Below the pieces are notes generated by a model. That model had not been told where the DNA came from, ran no database searches, and saw nothing but the letters and a program-made list of their open reading frames with translations. Below are positions 1-9,626 of a stretch of 64,000 bases of DNA, in pieces (position 1 is the first letter of the stretch; the number at the start of each line of letters is the position of its first letter). Origin of the DNA: Rhodococcoides fascians NBRC 12155 = LMG 3623 (GTDB lineage: Bacteria; Actinomycetota; Actinomycetes; Mycobacteriales; Mycobacteriaceae); contig NZ_BCWW01000004.1 of assembly GCF_001894785.1 (NCBI RefSeq), positions 1 to 64,000 on the forward strand, read 5' to 3'. Made by a program: the position numbers and the translations under genes.

Positions 1-1
1 G

Positions 2-475
2 GTCGCCGGTCGTGCTGTGCGGGCGATCGTGTGTACGCATGGTCACAACGATCATGTGACGGTCGCGCCGCAGTTGTCGGGGGAGTTGGATGCGCCGATT
101 CTGCTGCATCCGGCCGATGATGTGTTGTGGGAGCAGACGCATCCGGGCATCGGGCATTCGGTGCTCGAGGACGGTCAGCGGATCACCGTCGCGGGGACGG
201 AGATCGTGGCGTTGCACACTCCCGGTCATTCGCCGGGGTCGAGTTGTCTGTATCTGCCCGAGGCCGGTCAGTTGTTCTCGGGGGACACGTTGTTCTCCGG
301 TGGGCCAGGGGCGACGGGGCGGTCGTATTCGGATTTCCCGACGATCATCGGCTCGATCCGGGATCGGTTGTTCGCGTTGCCCGCCGAGACCCGGGTCAAC
401 ACCGGGCACGGAGACGGAACGAGTATCGGGGACGAGTCCCCGCACCTCGAAGAATGGATCGCCCGCGGGAACTGA
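2..475 (+). CDS. MBL-fold hydrolase, 5' truncated
   Basis: This is the C-terminal part of a metallo-beta-lactamase-fold hydrolase of the glyoxalase II-like type. The reading frame is open to the left edge, so the true start lies outside the window; a GTG at 17 is internal. The visible metal motif is THGHNDH (HxHxDH), followed by HTPGHSPGS and FSGDTLF, which supply further metal ligands, and a late NTGHGDGT His. These proteins hydrolyse thioesters or related substrates with a dinuclear metal centre; the substrate cannot be told here. A strong hairpin lies about 60 bases downstream, so the transcript probably ends there. Confidence 0.88.
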   Translation, partial: VAGRAVRAIVCTHGHNDHVTVAPQLSGELDAPILLHPADDVLWEQTHPGIGHSVLEDGQRITVAGTEIVALHTPGHSPGSSCLYLPEAGQLFSGDTLFSGGPGATGRSYSDFPTIIGSIRDRLFALPAETRVNTGHGDGTSIGDESPHLEEWIARGN

Positions 476-534
476 CACCGACGACACTGCCGTAGCTCGC
501 CTGCCGCGTTCGAGGTAGGTGGAATGAGACAGTG

Positions 535-570
535 GTGGGGACGCCGAAGCGCTCGCTGCGGCGTCCCCAC
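535..570. terminator. Perfect 12-bp hairpin after the MBL gene
   Basis: Arms at 535-546 and 559-570 are perfectly complementary (GTGGGGACGCCG and its reverse complement) around a 12-base loop. There is no U-tract, as is usual in actinobacteria. It sits between the hydrolase stop and the lipoprotein start, so it most likely terminates the upstream transcript. Confidence 0.7.
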
Positions 571-590
571 GAACTCGAAGAGGACTTCAC

Positions 591-1295
591 GTGAGCCGCG
601 CCGCACAGACCCGCCTGACCATCGCTGCCACGTCGGCGGCGATCGGAGCATTCGTGCTGGTGGGGTGCAGCTCCACCGTCACCGGAACAGCCGAGCCCAC
701 TGCCGGTGGCACCACCGCATCGCAGCCCGGCACGGACCTGAACACACTGCTCATCGACCCGGCGAGCTTCCCGGCCCCGTACGACGCGTTGGTTTTGCCC
801 CAGCAGGCCATCTCGCAGGCCGCTCCCGATCTCAGCGGAATACCGGCCGGTGCCGAGGTCAGCCCGGCGGGGTGCAAACCAGCGGACCAGGACTTCGGCC
901 CGACCGGTACGGCGATGATCGTCGGCACCGACAACGACAGTCGATCCACGATCTCCATCGAACTGACCGCTGTCGACCAGCCGCTCTCGGCGCGCAAAGA
1001 GCAGCTCGAACAGTGCGGCGAAGTGACCGCAACCAAGTCCGGTGCCACCTCCACGGTCACGTCCACGCTGACACCCGCACCGCCGATAGACGCTGACGAC
1101 ACACTCGCCGTCCGACAGACCGTCTCGTCGGGCACCGGCGGGGATGCCGTCACCCAGTCGATGTTGACCCTGATGGCGCAGGTCGACGGCGTGCGGATCT
1201 CGGCGACATTCATGTCCTTCGGGTCCGCCACACCCGATGCAATGACGTTGGACGAGCTGTTCACGGCCGCGGTGCAGAAGGTGAACCAGAGCTGA
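591..1295 (+). CDS. Putative secreted lipoprotein
   Basis: A 234-residue protein with a lipoprotein signal peptide: basic start, hydrophobic stretch, then a lipobox at FVLVGC, so the mature protein would begin at Cys26 and be tethered to the outer face of the membrane. A Thr/Ala-rich linker (about 28-46) precedes a compact domain with two Cys that could form a disulfide (near CKPAD and QCGEV). The layout resembles the small mycobacterial lipoprotein sensor-like domains such as DUF5642, but I cannot assign a family. The GTG start has an AAGAGGA ribosome-binding site about 8 bases upstream. Function unknown. Confidence 0.75.
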   Translation: MSRAAQTRLTIAATSAAIGAFVLVGCSSTVTGTAEPTAGGTTASQPGTDLNTLLIDPASFPAPYDALVLPQQAISQAAPDLSGIPAGAEVSPAGCKPADQDFGPTGTAMIVGTDNDSRSTISIELTAVDQPLSARKEQLEQCGEVTATKSGATSTVTSTLTPAPPIDADDTLAVRQTVSSGTGGDAVTQSMLTLMAQVDGVRISATFMSFGSATPDAMTLDELFTAAVQKVNQS

Positions 1296-1464
1296 CGTTC
1301 TCCCGCCGCGGTGGCGGCCTCTCTAGCAGAGCCGACCGACACGGTCCGCTCGGCGGAGGCGGGTGGACGCCGTTTCATCCACAGAGAGTCCGGCATGCAC
1401 AGGGTGCTGCTCGGCCCCTGGTCGAGCCGGGAAGACACCACGGAGCCTCGTAAGACTTCGAGGC

Positions 1465-2580
1465 ATGTACACACCGACGAACTCCCACGACCCCTTCTCC
1501 GGTCGACACCGCGTACGGATCGGTGACGCGAGCGAACTGTTGGCCGCGATCCCGGCGATGCTCGGCTTCGATCCCCATCGATCGATGGTGCTGATCGCGC
1601 TCGAGGACGGCGGCACCAGCATCGGCCCGACGATGCGGCACGACCTCGTGCTGGCCGGCGAACACACCGATCGACGTGCGGGTAGCGACACTCGCGCCAC
1701 GCCGGACATGCTCGACGTCATCGACTACCTGGCGGGCTACTGCGCATTCGAGAACATCGTCTCGGTGATCGCTGTGTTCGTCGACGACAGACTCGGCCGC
1801 AACGAGCGAACGCACTACACACTCGACGTTCAGGATCTGGTGAACGAGCTCGAGGTCACCCTCCCGACGTTCGGTGTGCGGCTCGAAGCCGCCTTCGCAA
1901 CCTCGGCCATTGCCGATGCCGCGCACTGGTGGTCGCTACAGGGCCCACGGCAGCACGGTCGTATCGCCGATCCGACGGCATCGCCGCTGACGGTGGCCAG
2001 AGTGCTGGGCGGCTATCCGGTGCGAGGATCGAGAGACGAGCTCGCCGAATTCATCGCACCCGGCCCGGTCGAGACGGTGCAGGCAGTCGCCGCCGAGATG
2101 GCAAGGTTTCGGCGCAGCGATGCACTGTCGCTGACCGACCACCTGACAGCGGTGTTGTCCTACCTCGCGCGGTCTCCCTACGACTCCGAGCTCGAGACCA
2201 CCGACTTCGCGCGGGTCGCCGTCGCGATCGGGCATGTGCAGGTCCGGGACGCGGTTCTGGCACTGACTCTCGGTGAGGATGCAGATGTCGTCGAGGAATT
2301 CTGGGCGCACCTCGTCCGTGTGGTTCCGAACCGCGAAAGAGCAATAGCAGCAACACTTCTCGCGTTCAGTGCCTACGTGCGAGGAGACGGACCGATGGCC
2401 CGAATCGCGATCGATGCGGCCCTGAAGGCAGACAGCTCCCACAGTTTGGCGTCGCTGTTGGACCGGTCGCTCGGTGTCGGTGCCAGTCCTGCCCTGGTTC
2501 GCGAAGTCGCCGAGAGTGGGTTCGCCTGTGCGCGAGCCTGTGGCATTCGGCTACCGGGCGACCCGTTCGGTCGGCGCTGA
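1465..2580 (+). CDS. DUF4192 family protein
   Basis: A 371-residue soluble protein of the actinobacterial DUF4192 family, recognised by the opening RIGDASELLAAIPAMLGF and PHRSMVLIAL. The family has no established function. I chose the ATG at 1465 because the frame upstream to 1363 reads as non-coding, Cys- and Arg-rich sequence. The protein is Ala-rich and probably mostly helical in its C-terminal half, which in relatives resembles tandem helical repeats. No signal peptide or membrane segment is seen. It ends 12 bases before the convergent galE stop. Confidence 0.8.
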   Translation: MYTPTNSHDPFSGRHRVRIGDASELLAAIPAMLGFDPHRSMVLIALEDGGTSIGPTMRHDLVLAGEHTDRRAGSDTRATPDMLDVIDYLAGYCAFENIVSVIAVFVDDRLGRNERTHYTLDVQDLVNELEVTLPTFGVRLEAAFATSAIADAAHWWSLQGPRQHGRIADPTASPLTVARVLGGYPVRGSRDELAEFIAPGPVETVQAVAAEMARFRRSDALSLTDHLTAVLSYLARSPYDSELETTDFARVAVAIGHVQVRDAVLALTLGEDADVVEEFWAHLVRVVPNRERAIAATLLAFSAYVRGDGPMARIAIDAALKADSSHSLASLLDRSLGVGASPALVREVAESGFACARACGIRLPGDPFGRR

Positions 2581-2592
2581 TCTGGAGTCTGC

Positions 2593-3573
2593 TCAGCGAG
2601 CCGCGTGAGAACGGTCGCCGAGCTGCTGCAGAAAGTCCCACGCATCGGACACGATGCGATCGAGATCGGTCAACTCCGGCGTCCAGTGCAGTTCCTCGAC
2701 GGCACGGGCGCTCGATGCAATCAGCACGGCCGGATCACCGAGTCTGCGAGGCGCATGTTCGACGGCAATGGGCAGTCCGGTGACGCGCTTGCACGACGAG
2801 ATGACCTCGTCGACGGAGAATCCCGTTCCGCTACCGAGGTTGTAGATGGAGTGCCGACCGGGCTGGGCGGCATCGACGGCGAGGATGTGCGCTTCGGCGA
2901 GATCGGCGACGTGGATGTAATCGCGGACGGCTGTGCCGTCGGGAGTGGGCCAGTCCGTGCCGAACACCGAGATCTTCTCTCGCTGACCGAGGGCGACCTG
3001 TAATACGAGGGGGATGAGATGGGTCTCGACGACGCGGTTCTCACCGAAACCCTTGTATGCGCCGGCCACGTTGAAGTACCTCAGACTGGTAGCGGCGAGA
3101 CCGTAGGCCGCTGCATACGAGGTGATGGCGTGGTCGATCGCGAGTTTGGTCGCACCGTACGGGTTGGTGGGACGGGTGGGGTCGTCCTCGGTGATGGGAG
3201 TCTTCTCGGGCTCACCGTAGGTGGCCGCGGTGGAGGAGAACACCAACTTGGGGGTGCCGGAGGACCGGATCGCGTCCAGAAGAGCCAGGGACGTCACTAC
3301 GTTCCCACTCCAGTACTTGTCCGGCGACACAACCGACTCGCCCACCAACGACTGCGCTGCGAAATGCAGAACTGCATCGAAGTCGCCGCCCGTCAATACT
3401 TCCGCCGCGACGTCTTTGATGTCACCCTCGACGAAAGTGGCCCCGGCGGGAACGGCATCCCGATTACCGGTGGACAGGTTGTCCACGACGACGACCTCAT
3501 GGCCGCGTTCGTCGAGTACCGCCGCGCACACACTGCCGACGTACCCTGCACCACCGGTAACGAGAAGCTTCAC
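2593..3573 (-). CDS. galE: UDP-glucose 4-epimerase GalE
   Basis: A 326-residue short-chain dehydrogenase/reductase that interconverts UDP-glucose and UDP-galactose with bound NAD. In mycolic-acid bacteria this supplies galactose for the arabinogalactan wall. Visible are the NAD-binding TGGAGYVGS at the N terminus, the [10 protein letters not shown] strand, the catalytic YGATK (Tyr-x3-Lys) and the [11 protein letters not shown] segment typical of GalE. Length is normal for the family. It starts with GTG 46 bases after the ideR stop on the same strand, so the two are probably cotranscribed; an ideR/dtxR-galE pair is also seen in corynebacteria. Confidence 0.96.
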   Translation of the reverse strand: MKLLVTGGAGYVGSVCAAVLDERGHEVVVVDNLSTGNRDAVPAGATFVEGDIKDVAAEVLTGGDFDAVLHFAAQSLVGESVVSPDKYWSGNVVTSLALLDAIRSSGTPKLVFSSTAATYGEPEKTPITEDDPTRPTNPYGATKLAIDHAITSYAAAYGLAATSLRYFNVAGAYKGFGENRVVETHLIPLVLQVALGQREKISVFGTDWPTPDGTAVRDYIHVADLAEAHILAVDAAQPGRHSIYNLGSGTGFSVDEVISSCKRVTGLPIAVEHAPRRLGDPAVLIASSARAVEELHWTPELTDLDRIVSDAWDFLQQLGDRSHAAR

Positions 3574-3619
3574 TGTTCGATCTCCCTCACACGCGGCAGA
3601 GGCCGTCCGTGGGAAGAGA

Positions 3620-4306
3620 TCAGACCTTCTTCACCTGAACGGCATGCGCCATTTCGTCGGATATGTCGACACCACTGTGTCCTGGCACCGTGATCGTCAC
3701 CGACCCGGGCTTGGCTTCGACTGTAACCCGGGCATCGGGAACCACGCCCGCCTCGCGTAGCTGAGCGATGACCTCGGGGTCGGACTGAACGTGCTCGGCC
3801 AAGCGGCGGACGACGACCGCCGTAGGCTCGCCGAGCGGTACGTCGGTGAGACGAATGAGAGCCTCCGGTGCCAGTGTCGTCTGACCCAGACCCAGCTCCG
3901 CCAGACCAGGGATCGGATTACCGTAGGGCGAGGTCGTCGGGTTGTTCAGCACGGTGACCAACCGGCGCTCGACCTCCTCGCTCATCACGTGTTCCCAACG
4001 GCACGCCTCGGCGTGCACATCTTCCCAGCGCAGTCCGATGATGTCGACGAGCAGACGCTCCGCGAGACGGTGCTTGCGCATGACCGCGACGGCCAAGCTG
4101 CGGCCCTTCTCGGTCAGCTCCAGATGCCGGTCGCCGGCGACGGACAGAAGACCGTCGCGCTCCATTCGGGCGACGGTCTGACTGACGGTGGGACCACTCT
4201 GCTCCAGCCGCTCGGCGATCCGCGCGCGGAGCGGGATGACGCCTTCTTCTTCCAAATCGTAGATCGTCCGGAGGTACATCTCCGTGGTGTCGACCAGATC
4301 CTTCAC
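3620..4306 (-). CDS. ideR: Iron-dependent repressor IdeR (DtxR family)
   Basis: A 228-residue Fe2+-dependent repressor of siderophore and iron-uptake genes that also activates iron storage. The N-terminal winged helix-turn-helix begins [20 protein letters not shown]; the metal-binding and dimerisation region carries [16 protein letters not shown], which holds the His/Glu/Cys ligands; and an SH3-like domain closes the protein. All three domains of the full-length family are present. A TTG at 4312 also opens the frame, but the AAGGGG at 4313-4318 abuts it, whereas it lies 6 bases from the GTG at 4306; the latter also matches the known IdeR N terminus. Confidence 0.96.
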   Translation of the reverse strand: MKDLVDTTEMYLRTIYDLEEEGVIPLRARIAERLEQSGPTVSQTVARMERDGLLSVAGDRHLELTEKGRSLAVAVMRKHRLAERLLVDIIGLRWEDVHAEACRWEHVMSEEVERRLVTVLNNPTTSPYGNPIPGLAELGLGQTTLAPEALIRLTDVPLGEPTAVVVRRLAEHVQSDPEVIAQLREAGVVPDARVTVEAKPGSVTITVPGHSGVDISDEMAHAVQVKKV

Positions 4307-4478
4307 ACTCAACCCCTTCGTCGGGTTCGATCCTACCGTCAGCGGCTCTGAATCGGCGCTGCACCCGATGGCGGCGGGCGCGGCGCATCACAACCCCGGA
4401 AGCCGCTCGCCGTGGCGCGTCACAACCGGGTACCGAAGACAACACCGGAACCCGGCAACACCATCCCGCGCGGCAACG

Positions 4479-4484
4479 TAGTTT
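4479..4484 (+). promoter_or_regulatory. -10 element for leaderless acuC
   Basis: TAGTTT (TAnnnT) followed by 7 bases and then the acuC ATG. This places the expected transcription start on the A of the start codon. No Shine-Dalgarno sequence is visible and the -35 region is weak. Confidence 0.5.
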
Positions 4485-4491
4485 TGTCCGT

Positions 4492-5760
4492 ATGTCTGAT
4501 CAGGCGACACGCGCCGCCGTATCCATTCCGAACCGTCCCGAGGACATCGTCGTGTGGAGCGCGGACTATCTCGGTTACCGGTGGAGCGACGACCATCCGA
4601 TGAACCCGACGCGGCTCGATCTGACGATGGCCCTCGCCACCGATCTCGGTGTGTTGGCGGGCGTGGAGCTCGTCGAACCGTCGGCGGCACCGGACTCGGA
4701 GCTGCTGCGCTTTCATACCAGCGCGTACATCGAGGCCGTCAAGCGCGCGCCGTCGCAGGGTCCGGCCCTGCGAGACCCCGACGACGTCGTCCACGGTCTC
4801 GGTTCCGACGACAACCCGGTGTTCGAGCACATGCACGAAGCCAGCGCGATGCTGACCGGCGGCTCCTTGGCGGCCGCGCGGGAGATCGCGTCGGGGCGGG
4901 CCAGGAGAGCCGTGAGTATCGGCGGTGGAATGCACCACGCGATGGCCGATTGGGCCTCGGGCTTCTGCGTCTACAACGACGCCGCCATCGCGATTTCGTG
5001 GTTGCTGGACAACGGGTTCGATCGCATCGCCTACATCGACGTCGACGCACACCACGGCGACGGCGTCCAAGCAGCGTTTCTCGGTGATCCTCGGGTTCTG
5101 ACGGTTTCGCTGCACCAGCACCCGGCAACACTGTGGCCGAACACCGGATGGTCGACGGAGGTAGGAACCGAACGCGGCGAGGGTTCCTCGATCAACGTCC
5201 CGCTGCTGCCCGGTACCGCGGATCGGCTCTGGCTCCGTGCATTTCATGCGATCGTTCCGGGCGCGATCGGAGCGTTCCGGCCGCAGATCATCGTCAGTCA
5301 ATGCGGCGTCGACAGTCACCGCGAGGATCCGCTTGCAGATCTCGCGCTCACCGTCGACGGGCAGAATGCGGCCTTCCTGGCGATGCGCGACCTTGCGGAC
5401 CGATACTCGGAGGGTCGGTGGTTGGCCGTCGGGGGAGGCGGGTACGGCCTCGTTCGGGTGGTTCCACGGGCCTGGACTCATCTGATCGCCGCTGCCCTCG
5501 GCCGCGACATCGATCCGATGGCACCCCTACCCGACACCTGGCGCGAGCGAGTGAGAACCATGGCACCGAGCGTGGATCTGCCCCAGACCATGGGCGACGG
5601 TGGGGATGTCGACTATCCCGCCTGGGACGGTCCCGGCGGATCGTTGGCCGGAACGGACGGCACCGACCGGGCACTCGAACGCGTCGACTCGGCCATCATC
5701 GCCACTCGTCGAGCAGTGTTTCCGCTGCTCGGACTCGATCCGGAGGACCCGCGTGACTGA
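4492..5760 (+). CDS. acuC: AcuC-type lysine deacetylase (HDAC fold)
   Basis: A 422-residue zinc-dependent deacetylase of the class I histone deacetylase fold, as in Bacillus AcuC, which removes acetyl groups from lysines, classically to reactivate acetyl-CoA synthetase. Active-site features are visible: GGGMHHAMAD with the His pair, FCVYNDAAIAI, and DVDAHHGDGV with Asp and His ligands, followed by VSQCGVDSHREDPL and the GGGGYG turn. It overlaps the following acyltransferase gene by 8 bases, so the two are translationally coupled. The -10 spacing suggests a leaderless mRNA. Acetoin use is only one possible role; protein deacylation fits the neighbour better. Confidence 0.92.
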   Translation: MSDQATRAAVSIPNRPEDIVVWSADYLGYRWSDDHPMNPTRLDLTMALATDLGVLAGVELVEPSAAPDSELLRFHTSAYIEAVKRAPSQGPALRDPDDVVHGLGSDDNPVFEHMHEASAMLTGGSLAAAREIASGRARRAVSIGGGMHHAMADWASGFCVYNDAAIAISWLLDNGFDRIAYIDVDAHHGDGVQAAFLGDPRVLTVSLHQHPATLWPNTGWSTEVGTERGEGSSINVPLLPGTADRLWLRAFHAIVPGAIGAFRPQIIVSQCGVDSHREDPLADLALTVDGQNAAFLAMRDLADRYSEGRWLAVGGGGYGLVRVVPRAWTHLIAAALGRDIDPMAPLPDTWRERVRTMAPSVDLPQTMGDGGDVDYPAWDGPGGSLAGTDGTDRALERVDSAIIATRRAVFPLLGLDPEDPRD

Positions 5761-8482
5761 TTCCACCGGTACCGACCCGGCCGCCGAACAGGCCGCCGCG
5801 ACAGACGAGAAGAGCAGCAAGGAACTGGCGCGAGAGCGCGCGGAAACAGAGTTTCCGCGGCACTGGGTCGCCGACGTTCTCACGTCGGACGGCGGCGTCG
5901 TGCACCTGCGGCCCATCGTGCCCTCGGACTCCGAGGCCATCGTGGCTTTTCACGGACGACTGTCGGAGCGCACCAGATACCTTCGGTACTTCGGCCCCTA
6001 TCCGACGATGCCGCAGCGGGACGTTCTGAACTTCACCACTGTCGACCATCACGACCGCGTGGCCTTCGTTGCAGTACTGGGCGACGACATCATCGCGGTC
6101 GGCCGTTACGAGCGGCTACCCGAGGGCGACGGCAACTCGGCCGAGGTTGCATTCGTCGTCGCCGACGCCCACCAGGGCCGCGGACTCGGACCCATCCTGC
6201 TCGAGCACCTTGCGGGAGCGGCCGCCGAGAACGGCGTCAACATGTTCGTCGCCGAGGTACTTGCCGAAAACCGCAACATGGTCACCGTGTTCCGGGAGGC
6301 CGGATATCAGGTCAGCCGTTCCTTCGAGGGCGGCGTCCTACGGCTGGAATTCGCGATCGATCCGAGCGAGGCATTGCTGTCGGTGCGGAACTCTCGCGAG
6401 CGCGCAGCCGAGGCCCGTAGCGTTCGCAACGTACTCAGCCCTCGATCGGTCGCCGTGATCGGCGCATCGACCGACAGCTCCAAGGTGGGCAACGCGGTGC
6501 TGGCGAACCTGCTCGCCGGTAACTTCACGGGCCCGGTGTACCCCGTCAACGCCGACCACCGCTCGGTGCGCGGTGTGCGCGCGTACGCCACGGTGCACGA
6601 CATCCCGGACCCGGTCGACCTTGCTATCGCGGCGGTTCCGGCCGATGCCATCGACGCGGTGCTCGACGACTGCCTGGACAAAGGTGTCAAAGCGCTGCTC
6701 GTGGTGTCGGGTGGATTCGGCGAGACCGGGCCTGCGGGGCAGGAGAGCGAGCGCAGGCTGGTGCTCGCCGCCCGTGCCCACGGGATGCGATTGATCGGGC
6801 CCAACGCGCTCGGCGTCGCGAACACCGACCCTGAGTTCGGGTTGAACGCCACATTGGCGCCGCATCTGCCGACCCCGGGCAACGTCGGCTTCTTCTGCCA
6901 GTCCGGCGCGCTCGGCATCGCAATTCTCGACGAGGCAGCCAATCGCCGACTGGGTCTGTCGACGTTCGTCTCTGCCGGCAACCGAGCGGACGTCTCGGGC
7001 AACGACCTGTTGCAGTACTGGGACTCCGACCCGGCGACCGAGGTGATCCTGCTGTACCTGGAGAGCTTCGGAAATCCCCGCAAATTCACCCGAATCGCTC
7101 GACGGGTCGCGCGCAGCAAGCCGATCATCGCGGTCAAGAGCGGCCGCGGAGCCGTACCACCCGCACACGCCATCGGTGCCGACATCGACGATTCCATCGT
7201 CCGAGCGTTGTTCGCCCAAGCCGGAGTGATCCAGGTCGACACCATCTCTGAACTGTTCGACTGTGCAGTACTGTTCGGCAACCAACCCTTGCCGGCCGGC
7301 CCACGCGTGGCCGTCGTGGGCAACTCCACGGCCCTGGGAGTCCTGGCCGTCGACGCCGCTCGCGCCAAAGGCTTGCATGCCGATATCCCGACCGACGTCG
7401 GACCGCAGGCCGGTCCCGAGGATTTTGCCGCGGCCGTCTCGTCGGCACTGGCCGCCTCCGACATCGATGCAGTGATCGTCGTGTTCGTGCCCCCGGTCGC
7501 GGTCGAGGTAGAACCGTTCGCGACTGCGCTGGGCAATGCGGTCCGGGGATCCGACAAGCCGGTGCTGTCGACATTCCTTGCCACCGAAGGTATCCCGGAT
7601 GTGCTGGCTGTACGCGGGCCCGGCGGGCACCCGGTTCGGGGCTCGGTTCCGTCGTACTCGAGCCCCGAACGAGCCGTGGCGGCACTCGCTGCCGCGTGGC
7701 GGTATTCGTCGTGGCGCTCACGGCCGGTGTCGAATCTGGTTCGGCCCAAGAGCATCGACGGCGATCGCGCCAAGCAGCTGGTCCGGGATTGGCGTTCGGC
7801 AGGTGGCCAAGGGCGCTGGCTGTCGGATTTCGAGACTGCCGAGCTGTTGGCCTGTTACGGCCTCGATGTCGTGGCGTTCCGCGCCGTCACCGACGAGAAC
7901 GAGGCCGTCGCGGCGGCCGACGAACTGGGGTACCCGGTTGCCGTGAAGGCGACAGGGAAGCGGTGGCGGCACCGGCCCGATCTGGGCGGTGTTCGCTTGG
8001 ACGTCGCCGACGCCTCGGCAGTCCGTGTGGCATACCGCAACCTGGCGGCCGAGTCCGGAGAGCCGCTACTGCACGTCCAGCGCATGGCAGTCAAGGGAAT
8101 CGGCTGCGTGGTGCGGGTTCAGGACGACCCGTCGTTCGGATCGCTCATCTCGTTCGGTCTGGCCGGAGTGATCTCGGATCTGTTGGGCGACCGTGCCTAC
8201 CGTGTGCTGCCGTTGACCGAGGACGAAGCGGCACAGTTGATCGACGCGCCGAAGGCTGCCCCGCTGCTGTCGGGCTACCGAAACGCCGTGCCGGTCAACA
8301 AGAGTGCGCTGATCGACCTCGTCCAGCGCATATCTGCGCTGGCCGAGGACATTCCCGACATCCGTGAGATTTCTTGCGAACCGGTGCTGGCATCCGCCGA
8401 CGGCGCATACATCACCGATGCGCGAGTACGAATCGGGCCCGAACCGACGAAGGCAGACCTGGGTCCTCGACGATTGCGTTGA
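5753..8482 (+). CDS. pat: GNAT protein acyltransferase fused to an acyl-CoA synthetase-like (Acd) module
   Basis: A 909-residue fusion. A GNAT domain comes first (about 40-185, with VVADAHQGRGLGPILLEHL as the acetyl-CoA loop). Then come a CoA-binding Rossmann domain (about 215-310, SVAVIGAST), two succinyl-CoA-ligase-like domains and a C-terminal ATP-grasp domain (about 680-900). This GNAT-first order matches the Streptomyces lividans PatA type, which acylates and inactivates acyl-CoA synthetases. I see AHAIG where active ADP-forming synthetases have SHTG, so the ligase half may only sense ligands. I chose the GTG at 5753 because it overlaps the acuC stop and has GGAGGA just upstream. Modifier and acuC eraser form one unit. 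Confidence 0.88.
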   Translation: MTDSTGTDPAAEQAAATDEKSSKELARERAETEFPRHWVADVLTSDGGVVHLRPIVPSDSEAIVAFHGRLSERTRYLRYFGPYPTMPQRDVLNFTTVDHHDRVAFVAVLGDDIIAVGRYERLPEGDGNSAEVAFVVADAHQGRGLGPILLEHLAGAAAENGVNMFVAEVLAENRNMVTVFREAGYQVSRSFEGGVLRLEFAIDPSEALLSVRNSRERAAEARSVRNVLSPRSVAVIGASTDSSKVGNAVLANLLAGNFTGPVYPVNADHRSVRGVRAYATVHDIPDPVDLAIAAVPADAIDAVLDDCLDKGVKALLVVSGGFGETGPAGQESERRLVLAARAHGMRLIGPNALGVANTDPEFGLNATLAPHLPTPGNVGFFCQSGALGIAILDEAANRRLGLSTFVSAGNRADVSGNDLLQYWDSDPATEVILLYLESFGNPRKFTRIARRVARSKPIIAVKSGRGAVPPAHAIGADIDDSIVRALFAQAGVIQVDTISELFDCAVLFGNQPLPAGPRVAVVGNSTALGVLAVDAARAKGLHADIPTDVGPQAGPEDFAAAVSSALAASDIDAVIVVFVPPVAVEVEPFATALGNAVRGSDKPVLSTFLATEGIPDVLAVRGPGGHPVRGSVPSYSSPERAVAALAAAWRYSSWRSRPVSNLVRPKSIDGDRAKQLVRDWRSAGGQGRWLSDFETAELLACYGLDVVAFRAVTDENEAVAAADELGYPVAVKATGKRWRHRPDLGGVRLDVADASAVRVAYRNLAAESGEPLLHVQRMAVKGIGCVVRVQDDPSFGSLISFGLAGVISDLLGDRAYRVLPLTEDEAAQLIDAPKAAPLLSGYRNAVPVNKSALIDLVQRISALAEDIPDIREISCEPVLASADGAYITDARVRIGPEPTKADLGPRRLR

Positions 8483-8518
8483 CGAGGACTGCGTCGCCGA
8501 AAACGAGAGAAGCGGCGA

Positions 8519-8556
8519 CCGAGCCGACGTCCCGAGGGGAAAGAACGTCGGTTCGG
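8519..8556. terminator. Hairpin between convergent pat and sigB
   Basis: Arms at 8519-8530 and 8545-8556 pair over 12 bases with one G-T wobble, around a 14-base purine-rich loop. It lies in the convergent gap between the pat and sigB stops and could terminate both transcripts. Confidence 0.6.
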
Positions 8557-8619
8557 CCACCGCGTCGGATGGCGCGAACGGGAGTGGTCACCGTCGCTCC
8601 ACCGGTCGGAGAACCGGAA

Positions 8620-9591
8620 TCAGCTGGCGTACGAACGCAACTTCTCGGCGCGGTCACCCTGGCGAAGCTTGACCATCACCTCGCGCTCGATCTGACGTAC
8701 GCGCTCGCGAGACAGTCCGAAGAGCTTGCCGATCTGATCGAGGGTGCGCGGCTGGCCGTCGTCCAAGCCGTAGCGCAGACGAATGACCTGCTGCTCACGT
8801 TCGTCGAGGGTACCGAGCACGACGCGAACATCGCTGTGCAGCAGCCCGGCGATGACGGCGTTCTCGGCGGACGTGGCTTCCGAGTCCTCGATGAAGTCAC
8901 CCAGCGGCGCTTCCTCGTCGCTACCCACCGGCATGTCGAGGCTGACCGGATCCCGGCTGTGGTCGAGCAGATCCGCAATCTTCTCGACTGCGATGCCCGA
9001 TTCACTCGACAACTCTTCGTCGGTTGCCTCGCGTCCGAGCTGCTGATGCAGCTCCCGCTTGATCCGGGCGAGTTTGTTGACCTGCTCGACGAGGTGGACA
9101 GGGAGCCGAATCGTTCGGCTCTGATCTGCCATGCCGCGAGTGATGGCCTGACGGATCCACCACGTTGCGTAGGTCGAGAACTTGAAGCCCTTCGCGTAGT
9201 CGAACTTTTCCATGGCGCGAATCAGGCCCAGGTTGCCCTCCTGGATCAGGTCGAGCAACGGCATTCCGCGACCTGTGTAGCGCTTGGCGAGCGAGACGAC
9301 CAACCGGAGGTTTGCTTCGAGCAGATGGCTGCGCGCCGCGCTTCCGTCCCGCACGATGATGGCCAGGTTGCGCTTCTTGACTGCGCTCAACCGTTTCGTG
9401 TTCTCGAGAACCTGCTTGGCGTACAGACCTGCCTCGATCCTCTTGGCCAGGTCGACCTCTTCTTCAGCCGTCAGCAACGCGGTGCGGCCGATGCCGTTGA
9501 GGTACACGCGAACGAGATCGGCTGCTGGGCTCTGGGCGTCCAGATCGGCATCGGTGGGCCGCGGACGAATCGTGGTGCTGGGGCTGGTCAT
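8620..9591 (-). CDS. sigB: RNA polymerase sigma factor SigB (group 2)
   Basis: A 323-residue primary-like, non-essential sigma factor for stress and stationary phase. Region 1.2 starts [12 protein letters not shown]; region 2 has [17 protein letters not shown] and the -10-binding [12 protein letters not shown]; region 3 and the region 4 helix-turn-helix ([14 protein letters not shown]) follow. Unlike SigA it lacks the Lys/Ala-rich N-terminal extension. The ATG at 9591 is set by an AGGAGG 7 bases upstream. An ECF-type promoter lies just upstream. In mycobacteria and corynebacteria sigB adjoins ideR/dtxR; here acuC-pat separates them. Confidence 0.96.
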   Translation of the reverse strand: MTSPSTTIRPRPTDADLDAQSPAADLVRVYLNGIGRTALLTAEEEVDLAKRIEAGLYAKQVLENTKRLSAVKKRNLAIIVRDGSAARSHLLEANLRLVVSLAKRYTGRGMPLLDLIQEGNLGLIRAMEKFDYAKGFKFSTYATWWIRQAITRGMADQSRTIRLPVHLVEQVNKLARIKRELHQQLGREATDEELSSESGIAVEKIADLLDHSRDPVSLDMPVGSDEEAPLGDFIEDSEATSAENAVIAGLLHSDVRVVLGTLDEREQQVIRLRYGLDDGQPRTLDQIGKLFGLSRERVRQIEREVMVKLRQGDRAEKLRSYAS

Positions 9592-9626
9592 GACTTGCCT
9601 CCTGGTCGGTGGTGTCTCACAGGTTC

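Noticed and set aside
6307-7773. Long open frames antisense to pat (488 and 430 residues)
   Set aside because: They are reverse-strand shadows of a gene with clear domains; composition is Ser/Arg-rich without any recognisable motif, as expected in GC-rich DNA.
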